A stretch of DNA of 64,000 nucleotides from the NCBI RefSeq assembly GCF_002887815.1, contig NZ_PDHO01000001.1, positions 186,001 to 250,000 of the forward strand. Reading direction: 5' to 3'. Position numbers and translations under genes: made by a program. The stretch is from Mycobacterium sp. ENV421. GTDB lineage: Bacteria; Actinomycetota; Actinomycetes; Mycobacteriales; Mycobacteriaceae. The notes below the pieces were generated by a model. The model was not told the DNA's origin. It searched no databases and saw only the letters and a list, made by a program, of their open reading frames with translations. Below, piece after piece: positions 45,520 to 54,361 of the stretch (positions within the stretch are counted from its first letter, which is position 1; the number at the start of each line of letters is the position of its first letter).

Positions 45520-45542
45520 CTTAACATTTCATCTACTTAACA
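45520..45542. promoter_or_regulatory. Tandem CTTAACA repeats in the MMPL/MarR divergent promoter
   Basis: CTTAACA occurs at 45520-45526 and 45536-45542, 16 bp apart, in the AT-rich 59-bp gap between the divergent starts at 45497 and 45557. They are likely binding sites for the adjacent MarR regulator and overlap the probable promoters. Confidence 0.5.
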
Positions 45543-45556
45543 GATACTCTGGTGGC

Positions 45557-46030
45557 ATGGATCCCTCCGGCCGGCCCGCCCTGGAGGCCGCCGTGGTCGC
45601 CGACGTCCAGGCGCTGTCGGCCGAATCGGATCAGATCGGCCGGGCATTCGCCGGTACCCACCAGTTGTCCGCCAACGATTTCCGCGCATTGGTGCATGTG
45701 ATGGTGGCCGAGAACGCCGGCACGCCACTGACCGCGGGGGAGTTGCGCGCCCGGATGGGACTCTCGGGTGCGGCGATCACCTACCTGGTCGAGCGGATGA
45801 TCGAGTCCGGGCACCTTCGGCGCGACTCCGACCCGACGGACCGGCGCAAGGTGCTTCTTCGCTACGCCGACCACGGCATCGAGGTGGGCCGGGCGTTCTT
45901 CACGCCGCTGGCCACCCACACCCACCGCGCCCTGGACGAGATACCCGACTCTGATCTCGAAGCGGCCCATCGAGTGTTCACCGCGGTACTGGCGGCGATG
46001 TCGGACTTCCGCGCAGATCTGAATTCATAG
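45557..46030 (+). CDS. MarR family transcriptional regulator
   Basis: The 157-residue protein has a MarR winged helix: recognition helix RMGLSGAAITYLVERMIESG (about 65-84) and wing RRDSDPTDRRKVLL (about 87-100). Its divergence from the MMPL-P450 operon across a gap with tandem repeats makes it the likely repressor of that operon and of itself. An effector would be a substrate of the exporter. The start is ATG 45557. Confidence 0.87.
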   Translation: MDPSGRPALEAAVVADVQALSAESDQIGRAFAGTHQLSANDFRALVHVMVAENAGTPLTAGELRARMGLSGAAITYLVERMIESGHLRRDSDPTDRRKVLLRYADHGIEVGRAFFTPLATHTHRALDEIPDSDLEAAHRVFTAVLAAMSDFRADLNS

Positions 46031-46139
46031 CCGGTCCACCTGGCGGCCGCGTCATTTTTGCCGACTTTGCTGCGGCCCATGGTGAAGTAGGCAAAGCTAT
46101 TGGCGTCTAACGGGTCTTGGGGAATCGAGTGATTGCGCG

Positions 46140-47846
46140 ATGAAGCGAACCAAACAACTCTGCGTCGGCGTCGCGGCGGCAGGAATCTTCGGTCTGGGGT
46201 CAACGGTCGCGACCGCGGTCGCCTACGCCGATTCGCCGGATTCCTCGGCGGGCCCGTCGGCCGGCTCGTCGAAGGCAAGCACACCCAGCGCGGGGCCGAA
46301 GGCCCGCCATCGTTCGGCTACCGCGGGTGCGGTGAGTCAACCCGTGAAGTCGTCGGCGGTTCGTAAGCCCGCAGCGGGGGTTCGCAAGTCGGCGAGCCCA
46401 GCGGCAGAGGCTCTTTCGGTGGCCCTGTCCACTCTGGGCATCACGCCGGTGGTCTCCGGCGGCGGCGGGGCCTCGTCGACGGTGTCGCCCGCGGTCGGCC
46501 GCAGCCGTCGCGGCCTGGTGATGACGGCAACCGCGTCCGCGACCGCGGCGAGCAACGGCGGATCGGTGAGCACGCTGGCTGCCGGTACACCCACCCACGT
46601 GCTGGTGATCGGGATCGACGGAACGAATCTCAGCGCCATCCTGTCCAACCCCGACAACGTCAACCTGCAGGCCCTGATGACCACCGGCACCACCGCAGCG
46701 TCGACCATGGTCGGGCACACCACGATCTCCAACCCGTCGTGGACGAGCATCTTGACCGGCGTGTGGAGTGAGAAGGCGGGTCTGTTCAACAATGTCTTCA
46801 CGCCGTGGACCTACGACAAGTGGCCGACGGTCTTCAATCAGCTCGAGGCCGCCGACCCCACGATCCAGACCACCGCGATCGCGGACTGGGAGAACATCGC
46901 CCAGATCGCCGGGGCCGGTTCGATTCCCGCCGACGTGATCAAGTTCTTCCCGAAGTACAACAACAGCTGGCTGGACACCGACGACCTGGTGGGCCAGGCG
47001 TCCGTCGACGCGATCAACGGCACCACCGCGGGCGTCTCGAGCTTCAACTTCACGTACTTCGTCGGTGTCGACAACACCGGGCACGAGTACGACGCCGGGT
47101 CGCAGCAATACAAGGATGCACTGAAGAACGTCGACGACAACGTCGGCGAGATCATGCAAGCGGTCACCGACTGGAACTCTGAGCATCCTGATGAGAAGTG
47201 GACCGTGCTGGTGACCACCGACCACGGCCAGGTGCCGTGGCCGACGATCCGGCTCGGCTCGGACATGCGGGCACACGGCTTCCAAACGCCATGGGAAACA
47301 ACCACGTTCGTGATCGCAAACGGCGCCGGCTTCACCGCGGGGGCGATCAACAACACCTATTCGAACATCGACATCACCCCCACCGTGGATGCACTGTTCG
47401 GACTGACGCCGCCGTCGTATTCGGCCGGTTCCCCTCTGATGGACCTTTCCGGAAGTGATTACAAGCCCCTGGTCCCCGGCTTCGACGGGATCAACCAGGC
47501 GCTGACCGACGCGATCGCTATGTACGGCTATCCCGACGTGGCGACCAACATCGCCCTGGACCTGCGGACCGTCGCGGGATTCGTTCCCTATTTCGTGTAC
47601 TCGCTCTTCAACGGACTCACCGCCGACATGACCGGACCGTTCAAGCTGCCGATCCAATTCGTTGGTGCGGTGCTCTACCAGCTGGTCAACATTCCGGCGC
47701 AGATCATCGCCCGGTTGACCGGGGTGACCGGCAACCAGATCATCCCGCCGGACCTGTGGCCGTACACGCCGGTGCCCGGTGTTCAGCCGTTGCCGCCGGC
47801 GCCGCCGACGGCCACCGTGCCGACGCCTGTCGCGATCGCGGTCTGA
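46140..47846 (+). CDS. Secreted alkaline phosphatase-superfamily phosphodiesterase
   Basis: The 568-residue protein has a signal peptide (1-31, cleavage after AYA), a low-complexity Ser/Ala/Pro/Lys linker (32-115) and a type I phosphodiesterase/nucleotide pyrophosphatase domain (about 116-440). Metal and nucleophile regions are VIGIDGTNL, TTISNPSWTSILTG, VDNTGHEYD and TTDHGQ. The C-terminal part has two hydrophobic helices and a Pro-rich tail that may hold it at the envelope. Substrates of the family include nucleotides and phosphodiester lipids. It stands alone on the plus strand. Confidence 0.85.
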   Translation: MKRTKQLCVGVAAAGIFGLGSTVATAVAYADSPDSSAGPSAGSSKASTPSAGPKARHRSATAGAVSQPVKSSAVRKPAAGVRKSASPAAEALSVALSTLGITPVVSGGGGASSTVSPAVGRSRRGLVMTATASATAASNGGSVSTLAAGTPTHVLVIGIDGTNLSAILSNPDNVNLQALMTTGTTAASTMVGHTTISNPSWTSILTGVWSEKAGLFNNVFTPWTYDKWPTVFNQLEAADPTIQTTAIADWENIAQIAGAGSIPADVIKFFPKYNNSWLDTDDLVGQASVDAINGTTAGVSSFNFTYFVGVDNTGHEYDAGSQQYKDALKNVDDNVGEIMQAVTDWNSEHPDEKWTVLVTTDHGQVPWPTIRLGSDMRAHGFQTPWETTTFVIANGAGFTAGAINNTYSNIDITPTVDALFGLTPPSYSAGSPLMDLSGSDYKPLVPGFDGINQALTDAIAMYGYPDVATNIALDLRTVAGFVPYFVYSLFNGLTADMTGPFKLPIQFVGAVLYQLVNIPAQIIARLTGVTGNQIIPPDLWPYTPVPGVQPLPPAPPTATVPTPVAIAV

Positions 47847-47918
47847 CGCAGGCCACTTTCCCGGGTCGCTGCGCTCCTGCCCAAGCCGGTTGTCGTCCCC
47901 GCCTGGTTAGGTGGGGGC

Positions 47919-49031
47919 GTGCTCGACACCGTCGCCGTGGAGAACTACCGGTCGCTGCGCCGGTTGGTCGTGCCGCTGCGCGGGCTCAATGTCGTCACCG
48001 GCGCGAATGGCGCCGGGAAGTCCAGCCTGTACCGCGCGCTGCGGCTGCTGGCCGACTCTGCGCGCAACGGCGCGGTCAGTGCGCTGGCCCGGGAGGGCGG
48101 GCTGAGCTCGACGATGTGGGCCGGTCCCGGCAAGACGGGCCCAGTGAGCCTGAAGCTCGGCTTCGCCGGCGAGGACTTCGGTTACGCCGTGGACTTCGGC
48201 CTGCCCCAAGAGACCGAAACAGCGTTCAACCTCGACCCCGAGATCAAGTCGGAAGCCGTCTGGGTCGGTGCGACACTGCGGCCCTCAGCACTGCTGGCGC
48301 AGCGATCGGTGCGCACCGTTCTGCTCCGCGATGCCGACGACAGCTGGCACCCCGCTGCCACACTGCGGCCGTTCGACAGCATGCTCAGTGAAGTCGCCGA
48401 CCCGCAGGCGGCGCCCGAACTGCTGGCATTGCGCGAGCGGGTTCGCTCGTGGCGGTTCTACGACCACGTCCGCACCGACACTGACGCACCCGCGCGTCAG
48501 CCCCAGATCGGCACCCGCACAATGGTTTTGAGCCATGACGGGGCAGACCTTGCCGCGGCACTGCAGACCATCGCCGAGATCGGTGACGCAGGCGCGCTGG
48601 CCGAGGCTGTGGATAACGCGTTCCCCGGCAGCAGGGTGCAGATCCGCACCGAAGGCCGGTTCGAGGTGACGCTGCGCCAGCCCGGCATGCTGCGTGCCCT
48701 CACCGCGGCCGAGTTGTCCGACGGCACGCTGCGCTACCTGCTGTGGGCTGCCGCGCTGCTGACGCCGCGACCGGCCGAGCTGACCGTGCTCAACGAACCG
48801 GAGTCCAGCCTGCACCCCGACCTGTTGCCCGCGCTGGCCGCACTCATCGCGCGGTCCTCGGAACGATCGCAGCTCGTGGTCGTCACCCACTCCGCCCCGT
48901 TGGTGGAGGCACTACGCAGGCGTCAGCGCGACGTGAACGCGATCGAGCTCACCAAACAGGAGGGCCAGACCGCGATCGTCGGCCAGGGCCTACTGGACGA
49001 GCCGTCCTGGCACTGGCCTGCACGGGGATGA
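47919..49031 (+). CDS. AAA_21-type ABC/SMC-like ATPase
   Basis: The 370-residue protein has an SMC/RecF-like ATPase head: Walker A GANGAGKS (28-35, Lys34), the signature-like LSDGTLRYL (about 267), Walker B LTVLNEPESSLHP (about 289) and the histidine switch VVVTHSAPLVEAL (about 324). There is no long coiled coil and no TOPRIM nuclease domain in the chain, so it is not a full OLD protein. No partner nuclease gene is next to it. GTG 47919 begins MLDTVAVENYRSL, typical for the group. It is read toward purT. Confidence 0.85.
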   Translation: MLDTVAVENYRSLRRLVVPLRGLNVVTGANGAGKSSLYRALRLLADSARNGAVSALAREGGLSSTMWAGPGKTGPVSLKLGFAGEDFGYAVDFGLPQETETAFNLDPEIKSEAVWVGATLRPSALLAQRSVRTVLLRDADDSWHPAATLRPFDSMLSEVADPQAAPELLALRERVRSWRFYDHVRTDTDAPARQPQIGTRTMVLSHDGADLAAALQTIAEIGDAGALAEAVDNAFPGSRVQIRTEGRFEVTLRQPGMLRALTAAELSDGTLRYLLWAAALLTPRPAELTVLNEPESSLHPDLLPALAALIARSSERSQLVVVTHSAPLVEALRRRQRDVNAIELTKQEGQTAIVGQGLLDEPSWHWPARG

Positions 49032-49052
49032 ACCCACCTATCCTTGGGCATC

Positions 49053-50231
49053 ATGCGTGTGATGCTGGTCGGATCGGGTGAGCTGAGTCGGGAGTTGGTG
49101 CTGGCGTTCCAGCGACTCGGAGCCGAGGTGGTCGCCGTCGACCGCTACGCCGACGCGCCGGCGCACGACGTCGCCGACGACGCGCTGGTCGTCAAGATCA
49201 CCGATCCCGACGAGCTGACCGCCGCCATCGCCCGGGTCGAACCGGAGTACGTCGTCGTCGACACCAATGCCGTGGCCATCGACGCGCTCCGGGCGGCCGC
49301 CGACAGTGGCGCCACGCAGGTGGTGCCCGGTGTGTATGCCACCCAGCTGAGCCTGGACCGCGAGGGCATGCGCCGGCTCGCCGCCGACGAGTTGGGCTTG
49401 CCGACCGCGCCGTTCTGGTTCGCCGGGTCGGTCGCGGAGCTGACCGCCGTCGCCGACCATGCCGGCTTCCCGCTGGTGGTCAAGCCGGTGATCGGGGTGC
49501 CGGGTCAGGGCCAGTCAGTGCTGCTGCGCCCCGACGACGTCGAGCCCGCGTGGCAGCGGGCCGTCGCAGCGGGTGGCCGGGTCCCGCACAACCGGGTGCT
49601 GGCCGAGACCGTCGTCGAGATCGACTACGCCGTCACCTTGCTCACCGTGCGGACCGACGGGCCTGCCGGCCCGGCCCTGCATTTCTGCGAACCGATCGGA
49701 CATCGCCAGGTCGACGGCGGTGTGCTGGAGTCCTGGCAGCCCCAGCAGATGACGCTGGCGGCGCTCGGGGCGGCGAAGTCGGTGGCCGCACGGATCGTGC
49801 GGGCGCTCGGCGGCCGCGGCGTGTTCGGGGTGGAGCTGCTGGTGCGCGGGGACGAAGTGTATTTCTCCGACGTCAGCGTGCGTCCCTACGACAGCGGGCT
49901 GGTCACACTGCGCACTCAGCGGTTGTCGGAGTTCGAGCTGCATGCCCGAGCGGTTCTGGGGCTGCCGGTGGACACCATCATGATCTCGCCGGGCGCCGCG
50001 GAGGTCACCTACGGCGGTGCCGAGGAGACCGCAGGTCGCACCGACATCAACCCGGTGGTGCTGGCCGAGGCCATGGCCGTGCCCGAGAGCGATGTGCGCC
50101 TGCTGGGCCGGCACGAGGGTGCCGCGCGATTGCGGTTGGGAGTCGCCTTGGCCACCGCATCCGATGTCACCGCCGCCCGCGATAGGGTTCGCCAGGTGTC
50201 GACCGCCTTGCACCGCGTGTGGCAGCCGTGA
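49053..50231 (+). CDS. purT: Formate-dependent GAR transformylase PurT
   Basis: The 392-residue ATP-grasp enzyme formylates glycinamide ribonucleotide using formate and ATP, the alternative to PurN in purine synthesis. It shows the N-terminal GSGELSRELV (about 6-15), VVAVDRYADAPA and the ATP-grasp segments PLVVKPVIGVPGQGQSV and GVFGVELLVRGDEVYFSDVS. I use ATG 49053; a TTG three codons earlier is less likely. The stop overlaps the following GTG (GTGA). Order purT, rhodanese, metZ matches Rv0389-Rv0391. Confidence 0.95.
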   Translation: MRVMLVGSGELSRELVLAFQRLGAEVVAVDRYADAPAHDVADDALVVKITDPDELTAAIARVEPEYVVVDTNAVAIDALRAAADSGATQVVPGVYATQLSLDREGMRRLAADELGLPTAPFWFAGSVAELTAVADHAGFPLVVKPVIGVPGQGQSVLLRPDDVEPAWQRAVAAGGRVPHNRVLAETVVEIDYAVTLLTVRTDGPAGPALHFCEPIGHRQVDGGVLESWQPQQMTLAALGAAKSVAARIVRALGGRGVFGVELLVRGDEVYFSDVSVRPYDSGLVTLRTQRLSEFELHARAVLGLPVDTIMISPGAAEVTYGGAEETAGRTDINPVVLAEAMAVPESDVRLLGRHEGAARLRLGVALATASDVTAARDRVRQVSTALHRVWQP

Positions 50232-50668
50232 CCGAACCCGAGGACGACGGCGCCAGCCCGATGCCCATCCTGATCGCGCTGGGTGTCGCGGTACTGATCC
50301 TCGCCGCGGTGGGGATCGCCTGGCTGGTCGACGACAAGAAGCCGATGAGTGAGGACGTGCTGGTCGGCCGCGCCGCGGTCGGGCAGAACGACGCGCTGCA
50401 GCGCGACAACTACCCGGACTTTCGCAAGTACACCTGCGCCGCGCAGCAGGGCGCCGAGGCGGATGTTCTTGGCGGCCAAAAGAAGTCGAAGGCCGCACGC
50501 GGCGCTCGGTACGTCGACGATGTCACCGACGTGAAGATCGACGGTGACAGGGCCACCGCCACCGTCGTCTACCACTTCGAGAAAACGGCGGACACCAAGC
50601 TCAAGACCCCGATGACCTTCGTCCGGGAAAACGGGGAGTGGACCGTCTGCTCGCCCGGTCCGGTCTGA
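50228..50668 (+). CDS. Membrane-anchored NTF2/lumazine-binding-like protein
   Basis: The 146-residue protein has a short acidic N-terminus, one helix (about 14-34) and an outer domain of some 105 residues that ends FVRENGEWTVC, the pattern of the mycobacterial Rv0361-type domain. Two cysteines (in YTCAAQ and WTVC) could form a disulfide outside the cell. It starts in the GTGA that ends purT and is 34 bp before the rhodanese gene. It is an insertion compared with the M. tuberculosis purT-rhodanese order as I know it. Confidence 0.72.
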   Translation: MTEPEDDGASPMPILIALGVAVLILAAVGIAWLVDDKKPMSEDVLVGRAAVGQNDALQRDNYPDFRKYTCAAQQGAEADVLGGQKKSKAARGARYVDDVTDVKIDGDRATATVVYHFEKTADTKLKTPMTFVRENGEWTVCSPGPV

Positions 50669-50702
50669 GGGCCGTCTCGAACGGTGTGGAAGGATCGGAC
50701 GG

Positions 50703-51116
50703 GTGAGTTACGCAGGAGATATCACCCCTGAGCAGAGCTGGAAGCTGCTCAGCGAGAACCCCGAGGCGGTGCTGGTGGATTGCCGTACCGACGCCGAATG
50801 GCGCTGGGTCGGTGTGCCCGATCTGTCCAGCCTGGGCCGCAATGTGGTGTTTGTGGAGTGGAACCGCAGCAACGGTCAGCGCAACGAGGACTTCGTCGCC
50901 GAATTGAACGCTGCCGGCGTGACGGCCGGCGAGCGCCCGGTGGTGTTCATCTGTCGCTCCGGGAATCGCTCCATCCCCGCAGCCGAGACGGCGACCGCCG
51001 CGGGAATCGCGCCCTCCTACAACATGCTTGACGGGTTCGAGGGCCAGCTGGATGCTGACGGCCACCGCGGCAGCACCGGCTGGCGCGCCCTGGGTCTGCC
51101 CTGGAAGCAGTCATGA
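50703..51116 (+). CDS. Rhodanese-like sulfurtransferase (Rv0390-like)
   Basis: The 137-residue single rhodanese domain has the active-site loop CRSGNRS with Cys84 and the N-terminal LVDCRTDAEW strand. It would carry a persulfide sulfur in the cytosol. Its last bases overlap the metZ ATG (ATGA), so the two are co-translated; together they point to sulfur supply for homocysteine or related thiols. The start is GTG 50703. Confidence 0.9.
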   Translation: MSYAGDITPEQSWKLLSENPEAVLVDCRTDAEWRWVGVPDLSSLGRNVVFVEWNRSNGQRNEDFVAELNAAGVTAGERPVVFICRSGNRSIPAAETATAAGIAPSYNMLDGFEGQLDADGHRGSTGWRALGLPWKQS

Positions 51117-52333
51117 CCGAGTCGACTGATCCGGTGCCCTCGGTCCGGATTCCCGCGCCGCTGCCCGATGGGGTCAGCCAGGCGACCATCGGGGTTCGCG
51201 GCGGTCTGCTGCGCTCGGGGTTCGAGGAGACTGCCGAGGGGCTGTACCTCACCTCGGGGTATGTGTACTCCTCAGCCGCCGAGGCTGAGAAGGCGTTCAC
51301 CGGCGAGATCGACCGGTACGTCTACTCCCGCTACGGCAACCCGACGATCTCGATGTTCGAGGAACGCCTGCGGCTGATCGAAGGTGCGCCTGCGGCATTC
51401 GCCACCGCATCGGGGATGGCCGCGGTGTTCACCTCGCTGGGCGCGCTACTGGGTGCCGGCGATCGATTGGTGGCCGCGCGCAGCCTGTTCGGCTCCTGCT
51501 TCGTGGTGTGCAACGAGATTCTGCCGCGCTGGGGTGTGGAGACCGTCTTCGTCGACGGCGACGACCTGTCGCAATGGGAAGAGGCCCTATCGGTGCCGAC
51601 GCAGGCCGTCTTCTTCGAAACCCCCTCCAATCCGATGCAGTCGCTGGTCGACATCGCGGCGGTCTCCGAGATGGCGCACGCTGCGGGGGCAAAGGTTGTG
51701 CTGGACAACGTGTTTGCCACCCCGCTGCTGCAGCAGGGCATCCCGCTGGGCGTGGACGTGGTGGTGTATTCGGGCACCAAGCACATCGACGGTCAGGGCC
51801 GGGTGCTCGGCGGTGCGATCCTCGGTGACAAGGACTATATCGACGGTCCGGTGCAGAAGTTGATGCGCCACACCGGCCCCGCGCTGTCCGCGTTCAACGC
51901 CTGGGTGCTGCTGAAGGGCCTGGAAACCATGGCGGTGCGGGTGGACTACTCGAATCGCTCCGCGCAACGCGTCGCCGAATTCCTGGAAGCCCAACAGGGC
52001 GTCAACTGGGTGAAATACCCCTTCCTGGAATCCCATCCGCAATTCGACCTGGCGAAGCGGCAGATGCGCGGCGGCGGCACGGTGGTGACGTTCGAACTGG
52101 ACGGCGGCAAGGCCCGCGCCTTCGAGGTGCTCGACAAGCTTCAGGTCATCGACATCTCGAACAACCTCGGCGATGCCAAGACGCTGATCACTCATCCGGC
52201 GACCACCACGCACCGAGCGATGGGGCCGGAGGGTCGTGCCTCGATCGGGCTCGGTGACGGGGTGGTGCGGATCTCGGTGGGGCTGGAAGGCACCGAGGAT
52301 CTGATCGCCGACCTGGATCGCGCGCTGGGCTAG
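51113..52333 (+). CDS. metZ: O-succinylhomoserine sulfhydrylase
   Basis: The 406-residue PLP enzyme of the Cys/Met metabolism family has the Schiff-base lysine Lys223 in SGTKHIDGQGR, the phosphate-binding SGMAAVFTSLGAL and the YSRYGNPTISMFEERL N-terminal region. It makes homocysteine directly from O-succinylhomoserine and sulfide. The neighbour order and length match M. tuberculosis metZ. It is coupled to the rhodanese gene. Confidence 0.95.
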   Translation: MTESTDPVPSVRIPAPLPDGVSQATIGVRGGLLRSGFEETAEGLYLTSGYVYSSAAEAEKAFTGEIDRYVYSRYGNPTISMFEERLRLIEGAPAAFATASGMAAVFTSLGALLGAGDRLVAARSLFGSCFVVCNEILPRWGVETVFVDGDDLSQWEEALSVPTQAVFFETPSNPMQSLVDIAAVSEMAHAAGAKVVLDNVFATPLLQQGIPLGVDVVVYSGTKHIDGQGRVLGGAILGDKDYIDGPVQKLMRHTGPALSAFNAWVLLKGLETMAVRVDYSNRSAQRVAEFLEAQQGVNWVKYPFLESHPQFDLAKRQMRGGGTVVTFELDGGKARAFEVLDKLQVIDISNNLGDAKTLITHPATTTHRAMGPEGRASIGLGDGVVRISVGLEGTEDLIADLDRALG

Positions 52334-52335
52334 CG

Positions 52336-52782
52336 GTGTCCCGTAAATCCGACGCCAAGAAGGCCCGCCGCAAGAAGCGTCAGGCGAGCCGTGACGAACG
52401 CTGGTTGCCCGGTGACGTGAAGGGGGCTTTGGACGACGTCGACGTCGAATTGGCCCAGGCGGTCGAGACATTCGACGAGTGGCTGACATCGCGGGGCTGG
52501 ACGTTCGACGCCGACTTCTCCACCGATACTCTGATCAGCTGGTTCTTCGAGCCGTCGGCCGCCGCGGTGGCCGACGACGGGTACGAGCCGGTCACGCGGA
52601 TCTGGATCACGGCGTCCGGCGAGGACGACGACTTCCCGGCGGGGGTCAAGGCGGTGCTGGTCGGCACCGGCGAAGACGCGGGTGCTCTCTACACCGTCGA
52701 GCCGGAAGTGCTTCTCGCCCACATCGATTCGATCGAGGCCTACCGGCCCGGTGATGCCGTGCCCGTACTCGGCGAGGCCTAG
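52336..52782 (+). CDS. Conserved hypothetical protein with basic N-terminus
   Basis: The 148-residue protein starts with a strongly basic helix (SRKSDAKKARRKKRQASRDE) that could bind nucleic acid or ribosomes, followed by an acidic alpha/beta domain (VETFDEWLTSRGWTFDADFS, FEPSAAAV). I do not recognise the family. It starts at GTG 52336, 2 bp after metZ, so it is in that operon. Its TAG overlaps the stop of the opposing gene in a CTAG. Confidence 0.7.
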   Translation: MSRKSDAKKARRKKRQASRDERWLPGDVKGALDDVDVELAQAVETFDEWLTSRGWTFDADFSTDTLISWFFEPSAAAVADDGYEPVTRIWITASGEDDDFPAGVKAVLVGTGEDAGALYTVEPEVLLAHIDSIEAYRPGDAVPVLGEA

Positions 52783-53156
52783 GACAACAGCAGCAGCGCA
52801 GCGGTGACGAGCATAACCGCGGCGGTGGCGCCATGGATGCCAAGGCTGATGGACGTGGGCCCGCCGTTGCGATGCACGATGACCGCGTCGGCGACGGGAA
52901 TCACCGTGGCGGCCACCAGCATCCAGCCCAGTAGGTGGGCTGCGCCGGCGACTAGCAGGACGATGACGACGAGCCCCGATGCGATGTCGCGCACGCCCTT
53001 GACGCTCAGATAGGCGCCTATGGCGTGTTGGTCTGGGTCGGCGGGCACGCCGTATCCGGCTGAAGCGACGCGCGGGGCGACGATGAACCGCGCGCCGATG
53101 ACGATGATGCCCGCGGCGATGAGACCCGAGAGTGTATAGCCGACTGTCGTGATCAT
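52779..53156 (-). CDS. DUF4267 family membrane protein
   Basis: The 125-residue protein has four membrane helices with the DUF4267 pattern (GARFIVAPRVASAGYGVP near residue 21, then AYLSVKGVRDIASGL and the short loop HRNGG). Function is unknown. It lies 45 bp after the DUF1772-like gene on the same strand and is probably under the divergent TetR regulator. Confidence 0.75.
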   Translation of the reverse strand: MITTVGYTLSGLIAAGIIVIGARFIVAPRVASAGYGVPADPDQHAIGAYLSVKGVRDIASGLVVIVLLVAGAAHLLGWMLVAATVIPVADAVIVHRNGGPTSISLGIHGATAAVMLVTAALLLLS

Positions 53157-53201
53157 GATGAAAACCTTTCGGGTGTCAGTGAAATGGGTCGAGCAGCATC
53201 G

Positions 53202-53678
53202 TCAGATGGCCAGTGCCACGCAGAGAGCGGCCACGGCGAGTCCCTGCAGAGCCGCGCGAGCGTTGATGACGCGGTCCCAGTTCGCTTGTAGGGCACGCCC
53301 ATTCGATAGGTGTTCGCCGGAGATCGCGGCCGCGGTCAGCTGGCGGTTGATCGGTGCGCTCACCCGGGTGTAGATCGTGAGCCAGGCCAGCAACAGAAGC
53401 ACTGCGATGCCCGCCGAACTCGCCTGCGCTGCGCGCCCGTTGAGTGCTGCCAGTACCGCGCATGCCGCGCCGGCGAGAACACCGAGCATGCCGGGGACCG
53501 GCATCCGCCGGTCACCGTATTTGTGGGTCAGGCCGGTGACCGTGACCAGCACATCGTCGTCGACCGCCGCCAGCGCCGGCCTCAGCACGATCGCGCAGAA
53601 CATGTCGGTGCCGTAGACCACCGCGGTACCCAACACGGCGACTGCCGCCGCGATTCGGGTGAGGACATCCAGATCCAT
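53202..53678 (-). CDS. DUF1772-like (anthrone oxygenase-like) membrane protein
   Basis: The 158-residue, four-helix membrane protein has the DUF1772 look, with an N-terminal helix leading to GTDMFCAIVLRPAL, then a YTRVSAPINRQL loop with the conserved NxxL-type asparagine. AGGAG stands nine bases before the ATG at 53678. It diverges from a TetR gene. Members are linked to small-molecule oxidation or detoxification, but there is no direct evidence for activity here. Confidence 0.72.
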   Translation of the reverse strand: MDLDVLTRIAAAVAVLGTAVVYGTDMFCAIVLRPALAAVDDDVLVTVTGLTHKYGDRRMPVPGMLGVLAGAACAVLAALNGRAAQASSAGIAVLLLLAWLTIYTRVSAPINRQLTAAAISGEHLSNGRALQANWDRVINARAALQGLAVAALCVALAI

Positions 53679-53704
53679 CGAAAGCTCCTGTCGACGCCGG
53701 CCGC

Positions 53705-53767
53705 TAGCAACGCTAACCCTTGGGTCCAGCTCGCGCAATAGCGGTGCTATTTTTTCTAGCCGTGCTA
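53705..53767. promoter_or_regulatory. Three copies of the operator TAGC-N3-GCTA
   Basis: TAGCAACGCTA (53705-53715), TAGCGGTGCTA (53739-53749) and TAGCCGTGCTA (53757-53767) are 11-bp inverted repeats with the same arms in the 98-bp gap between the divergent DUF1772 and TetR starts. The last two are 18 bp apart, close to two helical turns. They are strong candidates for binding sites of the adjacent TetR protein. Confidence 0.7.
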
Positions 53768-53776
53768 CCGTGCGAT

Positions 53777-54361
53777 ATGGCCATCGACGACCGTCGCGAG
53801 CGTGAACGAGCTGCCCGCCGCCGGCTGATCGTCAGCACCGCGCGCAGCATCGCCGAGGCCGAGGGCTGGGATGCCGTCACCACCCGGCGGTTGTCGACGG
53901 AGATCGAGTACAGCCAGCCGGTGTTGTACAAGCACTTCACCGGAATGGATCAGATCGCTGATGCGGTCGCAGTCGACGGCTTCGGCGAACTGGCACAGGC
54001 GATCCGGGCCGCCCATTCCACCACCGCTGACGCGGGCGCTTCCCTGGAACGGGTCGCGCACGCCTACCTCGACTTCGCCCGGGACAATCCAGCGGTCTAC
54101 GACGCGATGTTCACCCGAGCGACCGGTCTGCGTTTTGCCGCCGACGACACCCCACCCGAACTCGAGGCGGCCTTCGGTGAGGTGCGGCGCGCGGTGGCTG
54201 CGGTCGCCGGTGATCGGGACGCCGACACGCTCACCGAAGTGTTCTGGGCAGCAGTGCACGGACTGGTCGCGCTGTCCCGCGCCGGCCGACTCCGTGCCGG
54301 CTACGACGCGGACCGGGTTCGCCTACTGGTCGACGAGTTCACCGCCGGGCCGAGACACTAG
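53777..54361 (+). CDS. TetR family transcriptional regulator
   Basis: The 194-residue protein has a TetR helix-turn-helix (about 15-60; TTRRLSTEIEYSQPVLYKHF) and a C-terminal WHG-like ligand domain (ALERVAHAYLDFARDNPAVYDAMF). It starts at ATG 53777. The TAGC-N3-GCTA repeats in front suggest self-control and control of the divergent DUF1772-DUF4267 pair. Its TAG overlaps the stop of the SDR gene in a CTAG. Confidence 0.87.
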   Translation: MAIDDRRERERAARRRLIVSTARSIAEAEGWDAVTTRRLSTEIEYSQPVLYKHFTGMDQIADAVAVDGFGELAQAIRAAHSTTADAGASLERVAHAYLDFARDNPAVYDAMFTRATGLRFAADDTPPELEAAFGEVRRAVAAVAGDRDADTLTEVFWAAVHGLVALSRAGRLRAGYDADRVRLLVDEFTAGPRH

